64,000 bases of DNA from Glycocaulis sp. (GTDB lineage Bacteria; Pseudomonadota; Alphaproteobacteria; Caulobacterales; Maricaulaceae), in NCBI GenBank assembly GCA_022565665.1, contig JAIUMI010000005.1:87069-151068 (forward strand), written 5' to 3'. The notes beneath the pieces are model-generated. The model made no database searches. It had not been told where the DNA came from and was given only the letters and a program-made list of their open reading frames with translations. The position numbers were made by a program, and so were the translations under genes. Positions 17,882 through 26,000 of the stretch are shown here, in pieces; within the stretch, counting starts at the first letter, position 1, and every line of letters begins with the position of its first letter.

Positions 17882-18577
17882 ATGAGCGCCCGATATCCGG
17901 CCCTGCTGGGTCTTGTCATTCTTTGCCTGCTGGCTGCGCCGGCCAGAGCCGAGCCGCCTGACGCGGCGCTGATGGAGGCCGTGCCGGCCGAGCGGCTATT
18001 GCCCTTCTGGCGGCAGTATACGGCCCGCTTCGCCCCCGGAGAGGCGCGCTTTGAACCGGCCTACCGGCTGGATTCCGAACCGGCCTCCGAAACGGGGAGA
18101 TCCGGACTGTGGCTGGAGACCGCGCCCGGCGAGTTGCACGCCATTGGCCTTGATGCGCGCGGCTATCTGGTCCTGCCTGCCGTCGCCGCCGAGGCGGGCG
18201 CGGTGCACCGCCAGACCCGGATCTGGCTTGATCCGGCCTTGCGCCCGCCCGTGGTGCGGCTGGAAATCCACCCCCGCCTGCCGCTGGCCCGCCGCTATGA
18301 AATCTCCGTGCTGGCAGAGATCGCAGCCGAGGTGGAGCGGTTCCAGCGCCAGAGCATGGGGCTGATGTTCCTCGCCTCGCCGCGCTGGAGCGAGCTGGTC
18401 TTCCGCTTTGACGGAGCCGCGCCCGATGGCTGGCTGGTCCGCTCAGGCGGCCAGCGAGTGGCGCTCACCGCGTTTGAAGACACGCTCACCCTGCGCCTTG
18501 ACGGGCGGGCCATGCGCGCGGGCGGGCATGTGGAACTGGACGCGGCGCCGGTACTGATCGTGCTGGAGGCGCGCTAG
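17882..18577 (+). CDS. Secreted protein of unknown function
   Basis: A 231-residue protein with an N-terminal signal peptide (cut after ARAEP, about residue 23). The mature part is soluble, rich in Arg, Leu and Ala, with no motif recognised. It contains two sites suggestive of beta-rich secreted domains, ETAPGELHAIGLDARGYLVLP and a C-terminal DTLTLRLDGRAMRAGGHVEL. The stop overlaps the stop of hisN on the other strand by four bases (CTAG). Codon use is like its neighbours, so it is a native gene. Confidence 0.6.
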   Translation: MSARYPALLGLVILCLLAAPARAEPPDAALMEAVPAERLLPFWRQYTARFAPGEARFEPAYRLDSEPASETGRSGLWLETAPGELHAIGLDARGYLVLPAVAAEAGAVHRQTRIWLDPALRPPVVRLEIHPRLPLARRYEISVLAEIAAEVERFQRQSMGLMFLASPRWSELVFRFDGAAPDGWLVRSGGQRVALTAFEDTLTLRLDGRAMRAGGHVELDAAPVLIVLEAR

Positions 18578-19380
18578 CGCTTCGCTGCCGGGGCGAGAAG
18601 GGCGAGTATCTCTTCATGCAGGGCGGGGTGGGCGCTGGCGAGCACCTGTCCGCCCCCGTGAGCCGGCCCGCCCGCCCAGTTGGTAACGATGCCGCCTGCA
18701 CCTTCCACGACGGGAATGAGCGCGGCCACATCCCAGGCGTGAAGCCCCGATTCCACAACGAAATCGAGCCCGCCCGCCGCAACCATGGCGTATCCATAGG
18801 CATCCAGCCCGTAGCGGAAGAGCCGCGCCTTGCCGCGCACGGCCTGAAACGCGTCCCACTCCGCGCCTTCGAACAGAAAGGCATCTGTCGTCTCGCCAAG
18901 CGCGCTGGACAGCCGGGCGGTGCGGCGGGTGGCCAGCGCGCTGCGCGCGCCGTTGCGCTCAAGATGCGCCGTCCGGCCGGCGCTGCCGCGCGTGCCGAAA
19001 AAGCGCTCGCCGGTAAAGGGCTGGTCGATAACCGACAATACCGGGCCCGTCTCGTCAGTCAGCGCGATCAGCACGCACCAGCTGGGCAGGCCGGTCAGGA
19101 AGGCGCGCGTGCCATCGATGGGATCGATGATCCAGGTGCGGCCAGACCGCGAGGGCGTGTCCGCGCCCTCCTCTCCCACGATCCCGTCATCGGGCCGGTG
19201 CTCGGCGAGGAGGCGGCGGATCGCGTCCTCAACGGCGGTGTCGGCAGCCGTAACAGGATCAAAGCCCTGATCAAGCTTGTTTTTCGCGACAACGCCATTG
19301 CGGAACCAGGGCAGGCTGGCCGCGCGCGCCGCGTCGGCGAGCCGGTCCAGAAGCGCGATATCGCCCTGCCATTTTTCCAC
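18574..19380 (-). CDS. hisN: Inositol-monophosphatase-family histidinol-phosphatase
   Basis: A 268-residue Mg-dependent phosphatase. The start is GTG 19380, because upstream in-frame sequence is Arg/Pro-rich and non-conserved; AAGGG lies upstream. Motifs: DPVTAADTAVEDAIR, IVGEEGADT, then DPIDGTRAFLTGLPSWCVLIAL (metal ligands of the DPIDGT box) and SGLHAWDVAALIPVVEGAGG. The WC/LIAL region and IDQPFTGERFFG resemble HisN, which makes histidinol in histidine biosynthesis, more than SuhB or CysQ. Substrate assignment is inference. Its promoter region overlaps the end of the XRE regulator gene upstream. Confidence 0.82.
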   Translation of the reverse strand: MEKWQGDIALLDRLADAARAASLPWFRNGVVAKNKLDQGFDPVTAADTAVEDAIRRLLAEHRPDDGIVGEEGADTPSRSGRTWIIDPIDGTRAFLTGLPSWCVLIALTDETGPVLSVIDQPFTGERFFGTRGSAGRTAHLERNGARSALATRRTARLSSALGETTDAFLFEGAEWDAFQAVRGKARLFRYGLDAYGYAMVAAGGLDFVVESGLHAWDVAALIPVVEGAGGIVTNWAGGPAHGGGQVLASAHPALHEEILALLAPAAKR

Positions 19381-19435
19381 GCCGCCAAGCCCTTCATGCC
19401 CGATACCCGTCCGCGCCGGGCACGGGCCCGGCCGG

Positions 19436-19831
19436 TCACACCTGACGGGTATCGGTTGCCGGGCCTGCCGGGTCAAGGGCGGCCTGAAGCGTCTTGGCAA
19501 GATCGAGAAGGCGCTGGCGAGGCGCGCGGCCGAGACGATAGTAAGCCCTTACCAGTTCAAGCGTTTCACGCCTGGCGAGCAGATCGCCCTGCGCGCCCTT
19601 CATGCCGCCCTCCCCGTTCAGCCCCTCATAGAAATGCTCCACCGGCGCACCGAGCGCCCGGGCGAGCTCATACAGCCGGCTGGCCGTCATCCGGTTGATC
19701 CCGGTCTCGTATTTGTGGATCTGCTGGAAGCGTATGCCGACCCGCTCGGCCAGCTCCTTCTGGGTCAGTCCCATGAGCCGGCGGCGGCGGCGCAGCCGCT
19801 CCCCGACATGGCGGTCTATGTCTGTCTGCAT
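19436..19831 (-). CDS. XRE-family transcriptional regulator
   Basis: A 131-residue protein with an N-terminal Cro/CI helix-turn-helix (about residues 7-62: RLRRRRRLMGLTQKELAERVGIRFQQIHKYETG). The FQQIHKYETGINRMTASRLYELA pattern is shared by a family frequent in alphaproteobacteria. The C-terminal part (LLARRETLELVRAYYRL) is helical and may mediate dimerisation. The ATG at 19831 is chosen since it matches the family N-terminus (MQTDIDRHVGERL); an earlier in-frame start would add 14 residues. It lies 55 bases upstream of hisN on the same strand. Targets unknown. Confidence 0.85.
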   Translation of the reverse strand: MQTDIDRHVGERLRRRRRLMGLTQKELAERVGIRFQQIHKYETGINRMTASRLYELARALGAPVEHFYEGLNGEGGMKGAQGDLLARRETLELVRAYYRLGRAPRQRLLDLAKTLQAALDPAGPATDTRQV

Positions 19832-19922
19832 GCGCTTTACCCCTGATTGCACAATTTCGCCAAGCAGACGCATTTCCTAGCCCGCTTCGCGAATATGCAC
19901 AACTATTGGTTTAATGCGTCAG

Positions 19923-20804
19923 CTATTCCGCCGCGCGCGCAAGACCGGTATCAGTGGCGATCAGACCGGCCGTCACGCGGGCGATCTTCTCGCGCAGGCG
20001 GTCAAATCCCACCGTGCGCGCCAGCGAGCGCTCATGCATGTAAAGCGCGCGGTTGATCTCGATCTGCAAGGCGTGGCGGCCTTCCGCCGGACAGCCATAA
20101 TGCTCCGTACTGAACCCGCCCGCATAGGGCCGGTTGCGCACCACCCTGAAACCCTCTGCCCGGAACAGCCTTTCTGCACAATCGGTTATTTCCGGCGCGC
20201 AGGAGGCACCGAACCGGTCTCCCAGCACGATATCGGCCCCGCGCGCACTCGCTGACGGCATGGAATGGCAGTCGATCAGCACGCTGGAACCAAAGCCCGC
20301 GCGTGCCGCCTCCAGCTCCGCCGCGAGCGCGGCGTGATAGGGCCGGTAATACAGCCGGATGCGCGCCTCGGCCTCTGCCATCTCCAGCGGGCCGTCATAG
20401 ATGGCGCAGCCCTCCCCGGCCAGGCGCGGCACAATCCCCAGCCCTGCCGCGGCGCGCTGGCTGATCCTGCCGGCAATGGCATGGGCCTGCGGGCCGAACA
20501 GAACCGGATCAAGCTCGGTCTCGGCGCGGTTGGGATCGATGAAGGAGCGCGGGAAGAGCGCCCGGACGAGCGGCGCGCCAAGACCGGGCGCATCGGCCAT
20601 CAGCGCATCGACATGGGCATCCTCAGACCGGCGCAGCTCGGCAAGGGAGAGGGCGGACCGGTCAAGAAACGCCGCCGGATAGGCGCTGCCTGAATGCGGC
20701 GAGGCAAATACGAAACGCGAGCGCAGGCCGGTTGGCCGGATGACCTGCACGGCCGCGTCCGGCGCCGCATCCGGCGCGCCATGATGGGGAATCTCGTTCA
20801 TCAT
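19923..20804 (-). CDS. N-formylglutamate amidohydrolase family protein
   Basis: A 293-residue zinc hydrolase of the FGase (HutG-like) family. Motifs in order: FASPHSGSAYPAAF (zinc His), SEDAHVDALM, RSFIDPNRAETELDP, VLIDCHSMPS (zinc His) and ILQIEINRALY-like HALQIEINRALYMHE. The classical enzyme releases formate from N-formylglutamate in histidine degradation, but no other hut gene is nearby, so the real substrate may differ. Two in-frame ATGs overlap at the start (20804 or 20801). Spacing to the XRE regulator downstream is about 90 bases. Confidence 0.85.
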   Translation of the reverse strand: MMNEIPHHGAPDAAPDAAVQVIRPTGLRSRFVFASPHSGSAYPAAFLDRSALSLAELRRSEDAHVDALMADAPGLGAPLVRALFPRSFIDPNRAETELDPVLFGPQAHAIAGRISQRAAAGLGIVPRLAGEGCAIYDGPLEMAEAEARIRLYYRPYHAALAAELEAARAGFGSSVLIDCHSMPSASARGADIVLGDRFGASCAPEITDCAERLFRAEGFRVVRNRPYAGGFSTEHYGCPAEGRHALQIEINRALYMHERSLARTVGFDRLREKIARVTAGLIATDTGLARAAE

Positions 20805-20937
20805 GCCATCATGGACCGGGCGCGCGCCGGGTCAATGTGCAACCTGCCGCGCGGATGCATCTGCGTTCAACGCATTTTTACCTCCTTGCCCTAGAAGGGG
20901 CTTGCGGTGGATAAATCACGAGCCGGAGGGGATGGCC

Positions 20938-21306
20938 ATGGCCAAGATATTGCTGGCAGAAGACGACGATTCCATGCGGGACTTCCTGGCCAAGGCGCTT
21001 GGACGCGCCGGCCATGAGGTGACCAGCGTGGCCGATGGCGAGGAGGGTCTCGAAGCCCTTGGCGATGCGCCGGGCGCGTTCGAGCTTCTGCTGACCGACA
21101 TCGTGATGCCCGGCGTGGACGGGATCGAGCTGGCGCGGCGCGCCGCCGAGATCGATCCGGGCCTGCGCATCATGTTCATCACCGGGTTTGCCGCCGTGGC
21201 GCTCAATGCGGGCCTCACGACGCAGAAAGAGGCCAAGGTACTCTCCAAGCCCTTCCATCTGCGTGACCTCGTCACGGAAGTGGAGCGGGCCATGCAGGCT
21301 GCCTGA
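20938..21306 (+). CDS. cpdR: Response regulator CpdR, receiver domain only
   Basis: A 122-residue stand-alone CheY-like receiver. Near-identity to Caulobacter CpdR in key segments: MAKILLAEDDDSMRDFLAKAL, phospho-acceptor Asp54 in LLLTDIVMPGVDGIELARRAAEIDPGL (shown here in parts), IMFITGFAAVALN and AKVLSKPFHLRDLV (invariant Lys). Unphosphorylated CpdR primes ClpXP for degradation of CtrA-pathway proteins; phosphorylation via CckA-ChpT blocks this. The second ATG (20938) is selected because GGAGGGG lies six bases before it; the ATG at 20932 is too close. The gene stands alone, followed by a tRNA. Confidence 0.93.
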   Translation: MAKILLAEDDDSMRDFLAKALGRAGHEVTSVADGEEGLEALGDAPGAFELLLTDIVMPGVDGIELARRAAEIDPGLRIMFITGFAAVALNAGLTTQKEAKVLSKPFHLRDLVTEVERAMQAA

Positions 21307-21379
21307 AGCCGCGCAGCGGTGGTGCTTGCGCGAGGCGTTGGGCCGGGCTATATCGCCCGCCTGTTTCGCCAAGGCGAGC

Positions 21380-21456
<77 letters not shown>

Positions 21457-21642
21457 TTTTCCTCGTCCTCCCTCACATCCGTTCGGTCGGTTCGGGCAAA
21501 ACTGCCCGGCGGCCTTTGGCCTCTCGGGCCGCAAAGCGGCCCGCAAGCGCGAACGCGCGTACAAGCTAATGCGAGGAGCGAAGCCCGGATGGGCTGAGCA
21601 TAGGAAAAAGCGCGCGGAGCATCACTAAAGCCGCGCTCCCCC
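21457..21642. other. tRNA trailer with two hairpins
   Basis: Directly after the CCA there is TTTT. Farther on, GGGCA/TGCCC (21494-21507) and CGGGCCGC/GCGGCCCG (21525-21543) make two short hairpins that may end the tRNA transcript. No gene is visible. Short antisense reading frames through the tRNA are artefacts. Confidence 0.4.
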
Positions 21643-22080
21643 TTAAACCCCACGCAGCTTTTCCAGGAAACCGGCTGGCGGGGCGCAGGGCGTGCGCGGC
21701 TCGGCGCGTGTGGCCCAGGCATAGATCATGCACCCGCCTGTCAGTATCTGCTCGCCCCTGAAAATGCCGAACCGGAAGGTGAGCGAGCTATTGCCCACCC
21801 GTTCCAGCCGCACGCCTATATCGATCATCTCGTCGAACACGGCCGGGGCGTAATAGTCGGCCTGCGCGCTGACGGCGAAGGACTCGCCCTCCCCGCTGGC
21901 CAGATCGTTGATGATGTCGATGCCGGCCGCGCGCCAGTACTCGGTCAGCGCCACGTCGAAATAGAGAAAATAGTGCCCGTTAAAGACAATCCCTTGCGGG
22001 TCTGTCTCCGCCCAGCGCACGCGCAGCGGATGAAAGAAGGTGAAATCGGCGCGGCGCGGCGCTTGCGGCTTGCTGCTCAA
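21643..22080 (-). CDS. Acyl-CoA thioesterase, 4-hydroxybenzoyl-CoA thioesterase/YbgC type
   Basis: A 145-residue hotdog-fold protein. The active-site segment is RVRWAETDPQGIVFNGHYFLYFD with the catalytic Asp of the 4HBT type, followed by the long helix and YYAPAVFDEMIDIGVRLERVGNSS. It hydrolyses acyl-CoA thioesters; substrate unknown. TTG 22080 is taken as start because CAAGGAG lies nine bases before it; the frame also holds an earlier TTG at 22122 without a ribosome site. Both starts are uncertain, but the conserved domain begins well after either. Confidence 0.85.
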   Translation of the reverse strand: MSSKPQAPRRADFTFFHPLRVRWAETDPQGIVFNGHYFLYFDVALTEYWRAAGIDIINDLASGEGESFAVSAQADYYAPAVFDEMIDIGVRLERVGNSSLTFRFGIFRGEQILTGGCMIYAWATRAEPRTPCAPPAGFLEKLRGV

Positions 22081-22145
22081 TTGCGGGGCTCCTTGAGGGG
22101 AATCATCTCGCTTCCAAGCCAAGCCGCTCCGCGCTGACAGGTCAA

Positions 22146-23009
22146 TCAGTGCTGGCTTTTTGCAGCCAGTACACGCTGGGCAAAGGATTTCTCAAACGCG
22201 CGCAGCCTGGCCCGCGCCCGGCGCCACTCCCACCAGATGATCAGCACGCGCGGGCCATCCACCAGATAACGCCGCCACATGCGCTTGGGCTCGTCGGCGA
22301 GCCGGTGCAGCCATTCCAGCCGCGCGGCCTGCATCCATCTGGGCGCGCGCCTGGCCTTGCCGGAGAGGAAATCGAGCGAGGCGCCGACGCACAGGCCGAC
22401 ACCCGTGCAGTCTTCACGCAGCAGGCAGGCCTCCGCGATCATCTCCTGCTGGGGCGAGCCCACGCACAGGAAGACGAAGCGGGCGGGATTGGCCGCCACG
22501 AAGGCCGCGCATTCGGCAATGGCTTCAGGGTTCTTGCGCAGGCCCATGGGCGGCTGGTGCCACTGCACCTTCGTGAGGCCATAGCGCGCCTTCACGCCCT
22601 CGATCACGTCTTCATCCCCGCCAATAATGGTTACTGCCTCGTGCGGATCGATGGCGTGATCGAACAGGGCGGCGGTAAGATCCGATCCCGGGGTCACCTC
22701 CACCTCTTCGCCCGAGAGCGATGCAATCAGCTCCAGCACGCGGCTGTCGCACACGGTGAGCCAGGCCTGTGCATAGAGCGGGGCCAGCTCACCCCCGCGC
22801 GACAGGCGCACGAGGTGATCGACATTGGGCGTGACCACGAAGGCGAAGGGGCGGTCAGGGTCACGGCGCACGATGCGTTCCAGCGCGGTGTCAAACCCGA
22901 TCCGGTCAAAAGCCGAATTCAAAAACCAGATATGGCGCGCCCGCACGCGCCGGTCCGCGCCCTGAACAGGGCGGGCATCAAGTGCGTGAAGGTTAACAGG
23001 CAGCGTCAT
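22146..23009 (-). CDS. WecG/TagA/CpsF family glycosyltransferase (GT26)
   Basis: A 287-residue membrane-associated transferase. Motifs: FVVTPNVDHLVRLSR (catalytic region), WLTVCDSRVL, GSDLTAALFD, then FVFLCVGSPQQEMI and GLCVGASLDFLSGKARRAPRWMQAARLEWLHRL, which is the most diagnostic block. The family transfers N-acetylmannosamine-type sugars onto lipid-linked intermediates for wall polymers, enterobacterial common antigen or exopolysaccharide. It stands apart from any polysaccharide cluster. The TRP-rich C-terminus (WRRYLVDGPRVLIIWWEWRRA) probably mediates membrane binding. Confidence 0.9.
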   Translation of the reverse strand: MTLPVNLHALDARPVQGADRRVRARHIWFLNSAFDRIGFDTALERIVRRDPDRPFAFVVTPNVDHLVRLSRGGELAPLYAQAWLTVCDSRVLELIASLSGEEVEVTPGSDLTAALFDHAIDPHEAVTIIGGDEDVIEGVKARYGLTKVQWHQPPMGLRKNPEAIAECAAFVAANPARFVFLCVGSPQQEMIAEACLLREDCTGVGLCVGASLDFLSGKARRAPRWMQAARLEWLHRLADEPKRMWRRYLVDGPRVLIIWWEWRRARARLRAFEKSFAQRVLAAKSQH

Positions 23010-23071
23010 GGCGTTCCATTCCGGGCCATGCGGACGGGCCCTTGCGCCATGATGTGCAAGCGGGGTGCCGG

Positions 23072-24853
23072 TTAACCCTTTCCGCGGCCGCCTTTTTTCA
23101 GGGCGCGCAGGGCAAAGCGGCCGGGATGCAGGCTGGCGGCGCCTGCGCGCTCCAGCGGGGATGGTTCGCCCGTGATCGCGCTGGCGATGGTTTCAGCCAG
23201 AAGCGGCGCGTGGGCAAAGCCGCGCGCACCCAGCCCGGCAAGCGTCCACAGGCCGTCAATGGCCTCGCCCCTGTCATCGCAGACAGGGCCGGCGGCGGGC
23301 AGACGGTCCGGCAGGGTGGCGCGCACGCCGCGCCAGGTCTGCTCCACATTGCCAAGGTGTGCACCCAGCTCCGGCAAGGCTTCGGTGATGGCGGCGCGGA
23401 TCTGTGACACCGCCTCCTCCGCACTCAACGTCTTGCCGCGTTCGTGTGTGGCCCCGGCCAGCAGGCGGCCCTCGCCAAGACCCGCCACATAGTGCCCCCA
23501 CGTGACCGGCGCGGGCGGTGCGTCACCTTCCAGCGCAAACACCGCTACCTGACCGGGCAAAGCTTCAACCGGCAGGCGGGCGGGCACGCCTTCAGGCCAG
23601 TCTCCCGCGCCAGTAGCAAGGATCACATGAGCCGCTTCAGTGAGCCTCTGCCCGTCTTCGCCCAGCACCGCCCAGCCGCCATTATCCAGAGGCCGCACGG
23701 CCGCAGCGCGGTCCGCGATATGCGTCATTTCGCCTTTCAGGGCGGGTAGCAGGGCATCGGGGCGGATCAGTCCAGCACGCTCCATGACGAGGCCGTCTTC
23801 ATAGTGCAGCCCTGCCCCCGCCATCATCGCGGCGAGGCGTTCGAGCCGGTCTGCCCCCTCTCCAGCCGCCCGCCGTAGCGCGCCGCTGGTCTCAAAGCCC
23901 GGCAGGGCCTCATACATCGCGCGGCCATATTCGAACGCGGCGAGCGTGGCGCGAACATGGGGACGGTCAGCCGCTTCAAGGCGCGGCGTCATCAATACGG
24001 CCGGTCCGGCCGAGGCGCTTTTCCCGGCCCCTACAAGCGTCACAGGGAGGCTTCTGGCGGCAAGGGATCTCGCACATGCCAGGCCTGCGATTCCCGCTCC
24101 TATGACCGCTACAGGGCCATTTGCGGGGGTGTTGGCCCGCGCTCTGGCCGGGCCTTCGAACACCGCTTCGAGACGTTCGCGCTTGCGCCCGAAACCTGGC
24201 ACTTTTTCCACTGCGAACCCGGCTTGCGACAGCCCGCGCCGCACCGCGCCCGCAACCGTAAACGTGCCCGCACGCGCACCGGGCTTTGACAGCCGTGCGA
24301 TATGGGCAAAACCCGCATCGGCCCACATCTCGGCGTTCAGCGCAGGCGCAAAGCCATCGAGGAACCAGGCATCGGCGGCAAAGTCCATCTGCGCCAGCGC
24401 CGCTGCCACCTCATCATGAAAAACGGTGAGCACCACGCGTCCGCCCGCAAACACGCGCCGCTGCGGGCCTTTCAGAGGCAGCGGCCAGTGTGCGGTGAGC
24501 GCTTTGGCGTGCCTTGAGACTTGCGGGAAGGCCGCGAGCGCCCGCACGGCGTCTTCCTGCCTGAGTGGAAAGCCCTCCACCGAGACGAAATGCAGGCGGG
24601 CGTTTTCCGGCGCCACCCGCTCGAAAAGCTGCCAGGCGGCGAGGAAGTTCAACCCCGTGCCAAAACCCAGCTCGCCGATAATGACCGTGCCGCCCGCGCC
24701 AAAGCGCTCTTCCAGCCGGCAGGCTTTCACGAAGACGGCTTCGGTTTCGGCCAGCCCGTTTTCCGCCGAGAAATAGACATCGCCCCCGGCCGCGCGCGGG
24801 GCGGCGGGGTCAGACCAGTCAATCTGCGCGAACGGGCGGACAAGGCTTTCCAT
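23072..24853 (-). CDS. mnmC: Bifunctional tRNA 5-methylaminomethyl-2-thiouridine biosynthesis protein MnmC
   Basis: A 593-residue fusion. The N-terminal MnmD domain (about 1-240) is a SAM methyltransferase with GELGFGTGLNFLAAW and DAWFLDGFAPALNAEMW. The C-terminal MnmC domain (about 250-593) is FAD-dependent, with PVAVIGAGIAGLACARSLA for dinucleotide binding and GVRATLPDRLPAAGPV. Together they convert cmnm5s2U to mnm5s2U at wobble position 34 of some tRNAs. ATG 24853 is chosen; a TTG 18 bases upstream is possible. Slightly shorter than the E. coli protein (about 668). Confidence 0.92.
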   Translation of the reverse strand: MESLVRPFAQIDWSDPAAPRAAGGDVYFSAENGLAETEAVFVKACRLEERFGAGGTVIIGELGFGTGLNFLAAWQLFERVAPENARLHFVSVEGFPLRQEDAVRALAAFPQVSRHAKALTAHWPLPLKGPQRRVFAGGRVVLTVFHDEVAAALAQMDFAADAWFLDGFAPALNAEMWADAGFAHIARLSKPGARAGTFTVAGAVRRGLSQAGFAVEKVPGFGRKRERLEAVFEGPARARANTPANGPVAVIGAGIAGLACARSLAARSLPVTLVGAGKSASAGPAVLMTPRLEAADRPHVRATLAAFEYGRAMYEALPGFETSGALRRAAGEGADRLERLAAMMAGAGLHYEDGLVMERAGLIRPDALLPALKGEMTHIADRAAAVRPLDNGGWAVLGEDGQRLTEAAHVILATGAGDWPEGVPARLPVEALPGQVAVFALEGDAPPAPVTWGHYVAGLGEGRLLAGATHERGKTLSAEEAVSQIRAAITEALPELGAHLGNVEQTWRGVRATLPDRLPAAGPVCDDRGEAIDGLWTLAGLGARGFAHAPLLAETIASAITGEPSPLERAGAASLHPGRFALRALKKGGRGKG

Positions 24854-24874
24854 CAGACAAGCGGCGTACAAAGG

Positions 24875-24902
24875 AAAACGGGCCGGAGCAATGCCCCGGC
24901 CC
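24875..24902 (-). terminator. Terminator after motA
   Basis: GGGCCGG (24880-24886) pairs with CCGGCCC (24896-24902). On the minus strand the stem is followed by GTTTTCC. It lies 30 bases after the motA stop and before mnmC. Confidence 0.65.
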
Positions 24903-24932
24903 GGTCAGTCTCACTCCCCCGTTATTCTTTGC

Positions 24933-25799
24933 CTATTCGACGCTCACATTCGACAGCGCCTCTTCCAGCTCCAGGAAGGAGGGCTGCATCTTGGAGGGTA
25001 CATTGCCCCGGCCGATCTCCACCGAGATCTGGGCCGCATTGCCGTGCAGGTGCGCCACGAGCACACTCTGGATGATCTTGTAGAAGATCGCTTCCTCGTC
25101 ATAGACGTTCTTCATCCGCACCGCGAACGGGCCGACAAAGCCATAGGCGAGAAACACGCCAAGGAAGGTACCCACCAGCGCCGAACCGATCATCTTGCCG
25201 AGCACGGCGGGCGGCTCTGTGATGGCGCTCATCGTCTTGATGATGCCGAGCACCGCCGCCACGATCCCCAGCGCCGGCAGCGCATCGGCCATGTTCTGCA
25301 GGGCATAGGCCGGGCCCATTTCCTCGTGATGGTGCTTTTCCAGCTGCTTTTCCATCGCGTCTTCGACCTGGTGCGGATCTTCCAGGTTCATCGTCATCAT
25401 GCGCAGCGTGTCGCAGATGAAATCGACCGCGAAATGGTCTTTCAGGATACGCGGATATTTCGAGAAGAGCGTGCTTTCATGCGGCTTCTCGATATGGGCT
25501 TCCAGCGCGATGACACCCTTGGTCTTCATCGTCTTGGTCAGCGCAAAGAGCAGGGCCAGCAGGTCCTGATAGTCCTGCGGCTTCCATTTCGGCCCGCTGA
25601 CCAGCTTGGCCAGATCGCCGGCCGTCTTGGCAATCGTCTTGCCCGAATTGCCGATGAAGAAGGCGCCCATGGCCGCGCCCATGATCATCATCATCTCGAA
25701 GGGAAGCGCCTTGGCGATAACGTCGAACTTGCCGCCTGCCAGCATGAACCCGCCAAACACCATGACGAGCACAACGCCCACGCCCATTATCTGAAACAT
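24933..25799 (-). CDS. motA: Flagellar motor stator protein MotA
   Basis: A 288-residue stator subunit with four membrane helices. Typical features are the N-terminal MFQIMGVGVVLVMVFGGFML, a cytoplasmic loop with charged residues (MKTKGVIALEAHIEKPHESTLF) that meets FliG, and the conserved LPALGIVAAVLGIIKTM with the functional Pro, followed by GSALVGTFLGVFLAYGFVGP. MotA and MotB conduct protons (or Na+) to turn the flagellum. No motB lies next to it within this window, so the two are probably at separate loci, as in some Caulobacterales. A terminator follows. Confidence 0.95.
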   Translation of the reverse strand: MFQIMGVGVVLVMVFGGFMLAGGKFDVIAKALPFEMMMIMGAAMGAFFIGNSGKTIAKTAGDLAKLVSGPKWKPQDYQDLLALLFALTKTMKTKGVIALEAHIEKPHESTLFSKYPRILKDHFAVDFICDTLRMMTMNLEDPHQVEDAMEKQLEKHHHEEMGPAYALQNMADALPALGIVAAVLGIIKTMSAITEPPAVLGKMIGSALVGTFLGVFLAYGFVGPFAVRMKNVYDEEAIFYKIIQSVLVAHLHGNAAQISVEIGRGNVPSKMQPSFLELEEALSNVSVE

Positions 25800-26000
25800 C
25801 GTCTCACCATCCCGCGTTCTGCCGGAACCTGGTCTTTGCCGGGTCTGGAGCTGGCGGCTTTTTTGCCGCTCTTCTTGATGCTCCAGCCCGGTCTTTGTGT
25901 CCGGTTTCGGGACGTTTCTACGCGAAGATGCTTAAAGCCCGGTTTGCGTGCTGTTAGCGGAGCGTTTACGGGCGCGGCGGCGAGGCGTATCCCTCGCGCC

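Noticed and set aside
24891-26000. Long N-terminal extension of the MFS frame
   Set aside because: It runs antisense through motA and its terminator. The transporter begins at ATG 26001 with a normal N-terminus.
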